From an uncultured Methylophilus sp. (GTDB lineage Bacteria; Pseudomonadota; Gammaproteobacteria; Burkholderiales; Methylophilaceae): a stretch of 6,375 nucleotides of DNA. The position numbers and the translations under genes are program-made. Where the stretch lies: the NCBI GenBank assembly GCA_936943315.1, contig CAKZJM010000229.1:1-6375 (forward strand), written 5' to 3'. Shown here in pieces: positions 1 through 6,321 of the stretch (position 1 is its first letter; every line of letters starts with the position of its first letter). The notes below the pieces were generated by a model, which was given only the letters and a program-made list of their open reading frames with translations, had not been told where the DNA came from and did no database searches.

Positions 1-281
1 CAGCCGTGCACTTGCTGTATGAGGGGTAGCAACTTGGCGGAACCACTGCCCCAAATGAAGAAGGTTTCAAAAATGGCTTTGCCCGCTTCAATGCGGCTGC
101 TTTTAACCAGTTGTTGGGCTTCATGGGCAGAAGCCGTCAATCCGCTTTGCTTGATATTGGCTAAGGCAATACGGTTGCTTTTTTGGTCAATAAGATAAGA
201 TAGCCAGCCGAAAAACGCACCTGTTGTATGTACCCAACGAAGTGGCAGGCAAGCCATGGCTCTACAGAAAAACAGCAGCAT
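1..281 (-). CDS. LpxL/HtrB-like lipid A acyltransferase, N-terminal part
   Basis: This gene enters from the left edge on the minus strand, and only its first 93 codons are present. The predicted start is the ATG complementary to 279-281; an in-frame TAA four codons upstream limits any extension. The N-terminus is hydrophobic (MLLFFCRAMACLPLRWVHTT), followed by GAFFGWLSYLI and then an RIALANI segment. This matches the opening of the LpxL/HtrB lysophospholipid acyltransferase family: a membrane anchor, an LP..W.H..G pattern, and an R...NI motif before the acyltransferase core. The catalytic HX4D motif lies outside the window, so the call rests on the N-terminal pattern alone. Family members add a secondary acyl chain to lipid A at the inner membrane. 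A second ATG at codon 9 (257) is possible, but the longer form aligns better with the family anchor. It is divergent from the glycan operon, with about 45 bases between starts. Confidence 0.72.
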   Translation of the reverse strand, partial: MLLFFCRAMACLPLRWVHTTGAFFGWLSYLIDQKSNRIALANIKQSGLTASAHEAQQLVKSSRIEAGKAIFETFFIWGSGSAKLLPLIQQVHG

Positions 282-326
282 GAGACTAATTTAAACGCAT
301 TCTGTTAAAATTCGGGATTAACCCTT

Positions 327-1157
327 ATGTTAACAAAATGTGGTTTAAAAACCCGCCTTTGTTTATTTATTATTTTGAAACACACTCAGCCCTCTTACCA
401 AGAGCCTGCCTGCCGGGCGGCATTGCACCATCACGGGTTAAATAGCTTTGATGCCTGGTGGAGCCGCGAGATTGACTGGTTTGAAGCGCCCAATCAACGC
501 CGAGGGGGCTGGAGCGGGGTGGGCAGATTGGTACTGCCACTGGACAATCAGCCCGCGCTGACCTTGTTTGTCAAAAAGCAGCAAAATCATGGCCGCCGGT
601 CCTGGTGCCATCCTTTGGCCGGTGAGCCGACTTTCAGGCGCGAGTTTGATCGCTTACAGGCCCTTGCTGCCGCAGGTATCCCAGCCCCTAAAGTGCTCAT
701 GTATGCGGAATCATTGCAGGCAGGAAATCAGCGCGCCATCCTCGTCACGGAAAACCTGCATGGGTTTACCGATCTCGAACAGCTATTGCCAGCCCTGCTG
801 GCTCAACAATTAGGCATCCGCAGGACAGTACTACGGGCTGTTGCAAGGCAAATCCGCCGCTTTCACGATGTGGGCTGGGTGCACCGGGCGCTGTATCCCA
901 AGCATATTTTTGTCCGTACTGGGGATGTGGCGCCAGAAGTCGCCTTGATTGATCTCGAAAAAGCCAGGAAAAGCCTGGGTGCCTGGCGGCGTGCACGGTT
1001 TGATCTGGCGGCTTTGCACCGCCATACAGACGGGTTGAGTAGGAGCGACCGGCTGTATTTTTTCAAGCAGTATTTACATGGCGAGGCGTTTTCGCATCCT
1101 CTAGGCAAAAGCGATAAATGCTTACTCAAACTGATTACGCAGCGTAGCAAGCGATAA
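327..1157 (+). CDS. inaA: InaA-family lipopolysaccharide kinase-like protein
   Basis: This 276-residue cytoplasmic protein belongs to the InaA branch of the WaaP/Kdo kinase-like superfamily. Visible landmarks are FDAWWSREIDW (about 41-51) and EAPNQRRGGWSGV (53-65), both close to the E. coli InaA N-terminus. Then come a lysine pair in FVKK (83-84), the putative alpha-C glutamate in RREFDRL (E106), a catalytic-loop equivalent HRALYPKHIFV (186-196), and IDLEKAR (D209), the metal-binding Asp region. WaaP-type enzymes have HRD at the loop; here the Asp is Ala188, and E. coli InaA, as I recall it, also lacks it. Activity is therefore uncertain, and a regulatory or pseudokinase role is possible. E. 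coli InaA has about 216 residues, so the first 20-30 residues here, including LCLFIIL, may not be translated; an in-frame TTG lies at 375. Neither start has a clear Shine-Dalgarno sequence. A weak TAAAAT at 306-311 could be a -10 box. It is the first gene of the operon and overlaps the next by one base (TAATG). Confidence 0.82.
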   Translation: MLTKCGLKTRLCLFIILKHTQPSYQEPACRAALHHHGLNSFDAWWSREIDWFEAPNQRRGGWSGVGRLVLPLDNQPALTLFVKKQQNHGRRSWCHPLAGEPTFRREFDRLQALAAAGIPAPKVLMYAESLQAGNQRAILVTENLHGFTDLEQLLPALLAQQLGIRRTVLRAVARQIRRFHDVGWVHRALYPKHIFVRTGDVAPEVALIDLEKARKSLGAWRRARFDLAALHRHTDGLSRSDRLYFFKQYLHGEAFSHPLGKSDKCLLKLITQRSKR

Positions 1158-1981
1158 TGGATCAGAAATATATGGAACACACCTTGCCCAAATTTAGTAT
1201 TGGCCTCGTCAATTACAAAACACTGGACCTGACCAGAACCTGTTTGAATTTCCTTAAAAGTCACTTCGATAGCGGTGCACTGAGTGCTGATGCGGTAGAT
1301 GTTTGGGTTGTGGACAATGATTCCGCTGACGAAAGTACGGCCTATTTGCGCAGCTTGGACTGGATACACCTGATTGAGCGGCCATCACCGGGTAAAGAAC
1401 AGGGATTCGCAGCCCACGGAGAAGGTCTGGACCTGATCCTGGACGCGATCAATACCGATTACCTGTTTTTAATGCATACCGATACATTCATTTATGAGCC
1501 GCAAGTGTTTATAGATTGCTTGCAGCGTATGCAACGCCAGCCCAAGATTGCGGCGATTGGCTGTTTGCATCAGCTGAACCGCGGCCATGTACGCTTGTTC
1601 TGGCGAGCGTTTACGGGTTTTTTCAAATATCACAACCGCCGGTTGAAACAGAGGCTAGGCCTGCCTGCACGCCAGGCACGTCCATATATCGAGCCTTACA
1701 TCAAGAGCTTTTTTGCTTTATGGAATGTGGGTCTGATGAAAAAACTGGGCTACCGTTTTTACATGGATCAGCAAATTCCTGGCTATGTGCTGCAAGACAA
1801 ACTCACGGCGCAAGGCTATATCATTGAGCGCATGTCGCCTGCGCGCCTGTTCCGATATCTTGACCATGTCGAAGCCGGGACAGTGGGTCTGGTCAGCGGC
1901 TATACTGCGCAAAACCGCCGCTTGCAACGCAAGCAGGCCTTGCTTAAACAATTACAGTCACAGCAGGAAAATACAAAATGA
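1157..1981 (+). CDS. Family 2 (GT-A) glycosyltransferase
   Basis: This 274-residue protein has the opening of a GT2 nucleotide-sugar glycosyltransferase: a first beta strand FSIGLVNYKT (13-22), then VDVWVVDNDSADES (47-60), the nucleotide-binding strand and Asp53. LFLMHTDTF (103-111) occupies the place of the metal-binding DxD motif but reads His-Thr-Asp. The C-terminal half is basic (KYHNRRLKQRLG, 157-168) and ends in a Gln/Lys/Arg-rich tail that may be helical. No transmembrane segment is evident, so it is probably cytosolic or peripheral on the inner membrane and acts on a lipid-linked or LPS-core acceptor. Donor and acceptor cannot be read from the sequence. The start ATG overlaps the previous stop (TAATG), which suggests translational coupling. 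A second ATG five codons in (M6) could be the true start. It overlaps the next gene by four bases (ATGA). Confidence 0.83.
   Translation: MDQKYMEHTLPKFSIGLVNYKTLDLTRTCLNFLKSHFDSGALSADAVDVWVVDNDSADESTAYLRSLDWIHLIERPSPGKEQGFAAHGEGLDLILDAINTDYLFLMHTDTFIYEPQVFIDCLQRMQRQPKIAAIGCLHQLNRGHVRLFWRAFTGFFKYHNRRLKQRLGLPARQARPYIEPYIKSFFALWNVGLMKKLGYRFYMDQQIPGYVLQDKLTAQGYIIERMSPARLFRYLDHVEAGTVGLVSGYTAQNRRLQRKQALLKQLQSQQENTK
1965..1970 (+). promoter_or_regulatory. Shine-Dalgarno for the 2OG oxygenase gene
   Basis: AGGAAA lies inside the end of the glycosyltransferase gene, with its AGGA core ending 9 bases before the ATG at 1978. It is the clearest ribosome binding site in the operon and supports the ATGA-overlap start. 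Confidence 0.6.
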
Positions 1982-2853
1982 CGATTTCTGACGGGATTTT
2001 GCCGATTGAAATGGAGAACGGGTTCTCTCTGGATGCGCAACAGGCCAAGGATATTGGCAGTCTGCTGGCAGAGGATTACGCGCAAGCGCAGCCATTTCCG
2101 CATGCCGTGATCGACAATATATTCCCCACAGCCTTTACGCAACGGTTACTTGATCATTTTCCGCAAGATCCCAAAGCACACGATAAAGTCTACGAAAAAG
2201 GCTATGGCGGCACGCACAAGCGCCAGATTTCTCCTTATGACTGTGACGAAACCTTACGTGCTGCATTTGCTCTGTTCAACTCTGCCCCTATGCTGCAATT
2301 TATTGAGGCATTGACCGGCATGAAAGGCTTGCTGCCTGACCCCTATTTTGCTGGAGGTGGCCTGCACGAAACTTCTGCTGGCGGCCTGCTTGGCATTCAT
2401 GCCGATTTTCAGGTAAATGAAAGCCTGCAGTTGTATCGCCGCGTCAATATGCTGGTCTATTTAAACCAGGACTGGAAGCCGGAGTATGGCGGCAATCTTG
2501 AGTTGTGGGACAGGCAAATGCAGGCTAAACAGCAAACCGTGGCCCCCTTATTTAACCGCTGTGTGATTTTCAACACGGATGCCGACAGCTTTCACGGTCA
2601 TCCTGACCCATTGACCACGCCTGAGGGCATTACCCGCCGTTCAATCGCATTGTATTACTACCAGGCCTTACCTATCCCTAACGAGCAGGGCGAATCCCGT
2701 CATACCCTGTATGTGGCGAGGCCACAGGATGATGCTGTCACCAAGGCGCAGGTAAAAAAAATGATGAAAAAACGCGATAAACGCGCAAAAAAAATGTTCT
2801 CTGGTGAGGCCAGCTGGCTGGAGCAAGCGAAGCAGTGGTGGAAGTCGCGTTAA
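1978..2853 (+). CDS. 2-oxoglutarate/Fe(II)-dependent oxygenase
   Basis: This 291-residue protein has the double-stranded beta-helix signature of a 2OG-Fe(II) oxygenase of the prolyl 4-hydroxylase-like superfamily. The iron ligands are H141 and D143 in GIHADFQ (139-145), followed by RRVNMLVYLN (154-163), YGGNLELWD (170-178), and a distal His in SFHGHPDP (H206, or possibly H208). Arg220 or Arg221 in TRRSIALYYY is suitably placed to bind the 2-oxoglutarate carboxylate. The facial triad is therefore complete and the enzyme should be active. The C-terminus (about 255-273) is strongly lysine-rich and ends with Trp-rich SWLEQAKQWWKSR, possibly a surface helix. The substrate is unknown. The operon suggests a sugar or lipid of the surface glycan, but this subfamily also hydroxylates proteins. 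KdoO is a known oxygenase that hydroxylates LPS Kdo, though I see no specific resemblance to it. The start overlaps the glycosyltransferase (ATGA). Confidence 0.85.
   Translation: MTISDGILPIEMENGFSLDAQQAKDIGSLLAEDYAQAQPFPHAVIDNIFPTAFTQRLLDHFPQDPKAHDKVYEKGYGGTHKRQISPYDCDETLRAAFALFNSAPMLQFIEALTGMKGLLPDPYFAGGGLHETSAGGLLGIHADFQVNESLQLYRRVNMLVYLNQDWKPEYGGNLELWDRQMQAKQQTVAPLFNRCVIFNTDADSFHGHPDPLTTPEGITRRSIALYYYQALPIPNEQGESRHTLYVARPQDDAVTKAQVKKMMKKRDKRAKKMFSGEASWLEQAKQWWKSR
2840..2844 (+). promoter_or_regulatory. Shine-Dalgarno that decides the kinase start
   Basis: GGAAG lies 8 bases upstream of the ATG at 2853, which itself overlaps the previous TAA as TAATG. This favours 2853 over the upstream GTG codons at 2835 and 2838 and over the ATG at 2877, which has no comparable site. 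Confidence 0.55.
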
Positions 2854-4312
2854 TGGCGGCAAGCGCTGACGCAGTCATGGCGTCTCCTTTGTGTGAGGTC
2901 GTTGATGCTGCAGGAACCATCCCGTTAGTCAATCATACGGCGTTGACCGACTTGGCAGCCGTGCGCGTATTGCCTCAGCGCCGTTGGGTGTTTCGTGCCT
3001 TATGGTCTGGTCAGGCGGTTTTCGCCAAGGTGTTTGTCGGCGCACAAGCAGAAAAATACGCGGCGCGTGATGCGCAAGGCTCACGCTGGCTTACGCAAGC
3101 GGGGTTGGCGACACCGCCGTTGTTATGGCAAGGGAAGTCTCTAGACCAGCGTGCCACTGTCCTTGTTTATGCCGCGATTACCCCTGCCGAAAATGCTGAT
3201 GTCTGCTACCGATCCCTGCCGTCTGCCCAGGCCTTTGAATTGTTGAAGCAACTGGTAAACGCGCTGGCTGCCCAACATGCGGCTGGATTGATACAAACAG
3301 ATTTGCATCTGAAAAACTTTCTGGTTGCGGATCACCAGATATGGTCGCTGGATGGCGATGGTATCCAGCAGGCCAGGCTGACTAAACGCCAAGCCTACCG
3401 TCAGTTGGCCGAGCTCTTATCTAAAATACAGGTACTTGACCAGTATGCCTGGGTAGCTAGACTGTTGACTGAATATGATCAAGCCCGGGGTTGGGACGCC
3501 ACTTTGCCTGCGGCTACTTTATTGGGCTGGGCCAAACGCATGAAGGCACAGGAGGTCGAGCGCTATGTCACCCGCAAAATCTTCCGCACTTGCAGTGATG
3601 TGATCTGGCAGCAGACCAGCCAGAGTGCACAGGCCGTCAGCACGTCAGGTGGCTTGCATGTCACCGACTTGCCTGCGCTGGAAGTCGCCATGCACGTTGG
3701 CGCGGTGTTAAAGCCCGGTAATACGTGCACGGTGGTGCATACGCATTTGCAGGATCAAGCTGTCGTCATTAAGCGTTATAACATCAAGGATTGGTTGCAC
3801 GGGTTGAGCCGCGCCTGGCGGCCCAGCCGCGCGGCGGCCTCATGGCGCAATGCGCATCGCTTGCAGTATTACGGTATGCTGACGCCACAGCCGTTATTGA
3901 TGTACGAACGCCGCTATTGTGGCTTGGCCGCGCCTATTTTGTCTCGGCTTATAGCCCATGGCCGGATGCGCTGGCTTTTTTTGAACGCTGCACAGATCAG
4001 CGTTTGCGCGAGAAAGTGATCCAGCAGTTGGTGACGCTGTGTTATCAGTGGTTTTTGCTCAAGATTTCGCATGGCGATATGAAAGCGACCAATCTGCAAG
4101 TCACGGATCAGGGCGAAATTGTGGTGATGGACCTTGATAGCATGCAGCAGCATAGGCGATCACAACTGGCCTTACGCGCGCATGTCAAAGATATCCGTCG
4201 GTTGCTGCAAAATTGGAAACACGATACTTCACTGTATAATGCGCTGGTGAAATCGTTTTACCTGATTTATCAGGACCATACGCCACTCCGATTAGCGGGC
4301 ATTTCCATTTAA
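2853..4312 (+). pseudogene. Tandem two-domain LPS kinase-like protein, frameshifted
   Basis: Two kinase-like domains are fused here, but the reading frame breaks near 3926. Restoring one base gives about 486 residues. Domain 1 (about 1-255, numbered from the ATG at 2853) has the ATP-binding lysine in FAKVF (K59), the catalytic loop QTDLHLKN (D150, N155; Gln replaces the usual His) and LDGDG (D167) as the DFG equivalent. Domain 2 has VIKRYN (K307), then after the shift HGDMKATN (H407-N414, nucleotides 4070-4093) and MDLDS (D427). Both domains keep the catalytic residues, so an intact protein should phosphorylate a substrate, most likely LPS-core heptose or Kdo given the neighbours. As sequenced, the frame from 2853 ends at 4019 after 388 residues, with about 30 unrelated residues at its end; domain 1 is complete and domain 2 is lost. 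No other disruption is visible, so a recent mutation or a sequencing error is likely. As I recall, P. aeruginosa has a kinase-like gene of similar size beside its core-LPS carbamoyltransferase gene. Confidence 0.78.
3921..3937 (+). other. Frameshift site in the tandem kinase gene
   Basis: Upstream coding runs in the frame of 2853 up to YERRYCGL (last good codon TTG at 3924). Downstream coding resumes in the frame of positions 3929, 3932 and so on, giving RAYFVSAYSPWPDAL. The sequence reads TTGGCCGC. One extra G (TTGGGCCGC) would give a continuous YCGLGRAYFV, so loss of one base from a GGG run explains the break simply. The site does not look like an X XXY YYZ slippery heptamer, and I found no evidence of programmed frameshifting. 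Confidence 0.72.
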
Positions 4313-4339
4313 TTATTTAGTCATTACGCGAGTTTCTGC

Positions 4340-6076
4340 ATGATTGTTTTAGGTTTATCCGGTGCCTTGGGGCATGACGCTTCTGCTGCCATTTTGGTGG
4401 ACGGCAAGATTGTCGCTGCGGCGGAAGAAGAACGTTTTATCCGTGACAAGCATGCCAAAAATCATTGGCCCTATGAAGCTGCCAAGTTCTGCATGAAACA
4501 GGCAGGCATCACCCCAGACCAGGTAGATCTCGTTGCTTTTCCATATGGTGAAATTCCGCTGACCTCGGCTGCGCGCTGGCATTACGCCAAACGCTACTGG
4601 TATGCACCAGACCGTTCACTGGATGCGATTTTTAACGGTAACCGCCGTTTCCGCCGCAACCGTGACAAATCACTCAAACTGATGGAAGAATTGGGCTTGA
4701 CCAAAGCCAAATATGTGCCGGTTGAGCACCATCTGGCGCATGCATCCAGTGCTTACCACCTGAGTGGATTTAAAGAAAAAACAGCGATTGTCGGCATTGA
4801 TGGTAAAGGTGAGTATGCGACAACCTTTTTTGGCTATGGCGAAAACGGCAAGATTCACAAGATAAAAGAATTCTATGACCCGGATTCACTGGGTGGCATG
4901 TATGGCGCCATCACGGAGTACCTCGGGTTTGAAATGCTCGATGGTGAGTTTAAGGTCATGGGCATGGCGCCTTATGGCGACCCTAATAAGTATGACTTAA
5001 GCCGCCTGGCCAAGTTTGAAAATGGTGAGCTCATCATCAACACCGAATACGTGAATGTCGTGGGTTTGCGCCGCTATAAGGAGCAAGGCCCTGATGGCAA
5101 ATCTAAGGGGTATTACTTCACGCCTAAACTCATTGAGTGGTTAGGGCCCAAGCGCGAAGGTGACGAGATCGACGATCCATATATCCATTATGCGGCCAGT
5201 GTGCAAAAGCTACTCGAAGACTTGGCCTTGCAGATGATTGAGTATTATCTGGGCGATATCATCCGCGAGACCGGCAAAATTGTGATGGCTGGTGGCGTCG
5301 CGCTTAACGTCAAGCTGAATCAGCGCATTATCGCCTTGCCACACGTCAAAGAATTGTTTGTGCAGCCCGCTTCTGGCGACAACGGCACCAGCCTGGGAGC
5401 AGCGACGTATGCAGCGCACCTGGCGGGCGAAACCATCCATAAAATGGAACACGCCTACCTCGGGCCCGCGTACACCAATGAAGAATGCATCGCTGCCTGT
5501 GAAGCGCATCCGGCCAAGCCCATCTTTACCCGCGTAGAAGATGGCCCACGTAAAGCGGCGGAGTTGCTGGCGGCAGGGAATCCTTTGGCCTGGTTTCAGG
5601 GCCGCATGGAGTTTGGCCCGCGCGCGTTGGGTTGCCGCAGTATCCTAGGGGACCCAAGCTTTCCTGGCGTGGCTGACCGTATTAATGCGCAGATTAAATA
5701 CCGTGAACGCTGGCGGCCATTCTGCCCGAGCATGCTCGACCGTGTGGCAGAAGATATCCTGCAAACCGATCATCCGGCGCCATACATGACGTTTACCTTT
5801 GATGTGAACCCGGCCTGGAAAGCACGTATTCCAGAAGTGGTTCACGAAGATGGAACGGCGCGCGCGCAAATCGTTACCAAGGCAACCAATCCACGCTATT
5901 ACGCCTTGATTGAGCATCTCGAGCAATTGCGCGGCAATGGTGTGGTGCTCAATACCTCACTCAATCGCCGGGGCGAGCCCATGATTTGCAGCCCGACCGA
6001 TGCCTTGAACATGTTTTATGGCTGCGATCTGGAGTATTTGATGCTGGAAGATATTCTGGTCACGAAATCAGCTTGA
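4340..6076 (+). CDS. NodU/CmcH-family O-carbamoyltransferase
   Basis: This 578-residue protein spans the full family length. Enzymes of this family transfer the carbamoyl group of carbamoyl phosphate, through a carbamoyl-adenylate, onto a sugar hydroxyl. The Kae1-like N-terminal domain shows GHDASAAILVDGKIVAAAEEERF (11-33, His12), the metal-binding EHHLAHASSAY (H130, H131, H134), GIDGKGE (152-158, D154), GGVALNVKLN (318-327) and QPASGDNGTSLGAA (342-355, D347). The C-terminal carbamoyltransferase domain has FQGRMEFGPRALGCRSIL (419-436), INAQIKYRERWRPFCPSM (448-465) and NTSLNRRGEPM (538-548). No key residue is missing. It is cytoplasmic. Next to LPS kinases it probably carbamoylates a core heptose, as the P. 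aeruginosa carbamoyltransferase commonly called WapO is reported to do; the acceptor here is inferred. The ATG at 4340 lies 27 bases after the kinase stop, with only a weak GCGAG upstream, so it is probably in the same transcript. Confidence 0.93.
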   Translation: MIVLGLSGALGHDASAAILVDGKIVAAAEEERFIRDKHAKNHWPYEAAKFCMKQAGITPDQVDLVAFPYGEIPLTSAARWHYAKRYWYAPDRSLDAIFNGNRRFRRNRDKSLKLMEELGLTKAKYVPVEHHLAHASSAYHLSGFKEKTAIVGIDGKGEYATTFFGYGENGKIHKIKEFYDPDSLGGMYGAITEYLGFEMLDGEFKVMGMAPYGDPNKYDLSRLAKFENGELIINTEYVNVVGLRRYKEQGPDGKSKGYYFTPKLIEWLGPKREGDEIDDPYIHYAASVQKLLEDLALQMIEYYLGDIIRETGKIVMAGGVALNVKLNQRIIALPHVKELFVQPASGDNGTSLGAATYAAHLAGETIHKMEHAYLGPAYTNEECIAACEAHPAKPIFTRVEDGPRKAAELLAAGNPLAWFQGRMEFGPRALGCRSILGDPSFPGVADRINAQIKYRERWRPFCPSMLDRVAEDILQTDHPAPYMTFTFDVNPAWKARIPEVVHEDGTARAQIVTKATNPRYYALIEHLEQLRGNGVVLNTSLNRRGEPMICSPTDALNMFYGCDLEYLMLEDILVTKSA

Positions 6077-6093
6077 AGCTTTGCGCTTCAAGC
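6071..6093 (+). terminator. Hairpin at the end of the operon
   Basis: A perfect 9-bp inverted repeat, GCTTGAAGC and GCTTCAAGC, flanks a 5-base loop (6080-6084) and includes the TGA stop codon of the carbamoyltransferase (6074-6076). The following bases (AGCCTCTCCT) are pyrimidine-rich but form no real T-tract. It may be a weak intrinsic terminator or an RNA-stabilising 3' end. Confidence 0.45.
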
Positions 6094-6168
6094 AGCCTCT
6101 CCTAAACGGTGCATATTGATTTAAGTCATTGAATCGTCTAAAAAAACCATCAAATCTGGTAATTCAGT

Positions 6169-6197
6169 TTGACGTCTTGCACCAGTTTGGCGATAAT
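6169..6197 (+). promoter_or_regulatory. Sigma70-type promoter, probably for edd
   Basis: TTGACG (6169-6174) and GATAAT (6192-6197) are separated by exactly 17 bases and each differs from consensus at one position. This is the strongest promoter match I see in the window. Transcription would begin near 6204, leaving a leader of about 118 bases before the edd ATG at 6322. A weaker pair, TTGATT (6116-6121) and TAAAAA (6139-6144), also at 17-base spacing, lies upstream. Confidence 0.6.
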
Positions 6198-6214
6198 CGC
6201 AGGTAGGGAACCTG
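6190..6214 (+). repeat. Two small palindromes over the edd promoter -10 and start
   Basis: GCGAT-A-ATCGC (6190-6200) is a perfect palindrome centred on the -10 box. CAGGT-AGGGA-ACCTG (6200-6214) is a perfect 5-bp inverted repeat at the expected transcription start. Either could be an operator, or the second could form a short 5' hairpin. They do not match the TTGT-N7-ACAA site known for HexR, a regulator of Entner-Doudoroff genes in pseudomonads. Confidence 0.35.
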
Positions 6215-6269
6215 TTTGGATTCATATATATTACGACCCTAAACTGTGACTAAATAGCAAGTTCAAAGC

Positions 6270-6293
6270 AGTTCATCAGGATAGTTCATCAGG
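6270..6293 (+). repeat. 11-bp direct repeat in the edd leader
   Basis: AGTTCATCAGG occurs twice (6270-6280 and 6283-6293) with a 13-base period. A degenerate AGTTCA lies just upstream at about 6260. The copies sit 29-52 bases before the edd start. They could be a duplicated binding site or a small tandem duplication; function is unknown. Confidence 0.5.
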
Positions 6294-6321
6294 TAGTTAA
6301 AACACAGTTGAGCGATAGTCA

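Noticed and set aside
863..1369. 168-codon open frame on the minus strand
   Set aside because: It lies antisense to the InaA-like and glycosyltransferase genes, shows no recognisable motif, and the plus-strand frames explain the region fully.
3915..3945. Programmed -1 frameshift in the kinase gene
   Set aside because: No slippery heptamer or obvious downstream stimulatory hairpin is visible, and LPS kinases are not known to use recoding. A base deletion is simpler.
3791..4312. Open frame that could be a separate small kinase gene
   Set aside because: Its first about 45 codons overlap real coding in another frame and look like shadow sequence. It becomes kinase-like only from about 3929, exactly where the upstream frame stops making sense, so it is the displaced 3' half of the tandem kinase gene.
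5645..5926. Minus-strand open frames within the carbamoyltransferase gene
   Set aside because: They are antisense to strongly conserved carbamoyltransferase motifs and carry no support of their own.
6204..6321. Riboswitch or attenuator in the edd leader
   Set aside because: I found no conserved aptamer pattern, leader peptide or terminator/antiterminator pair; only short palindromes and a direct repeat are visible.
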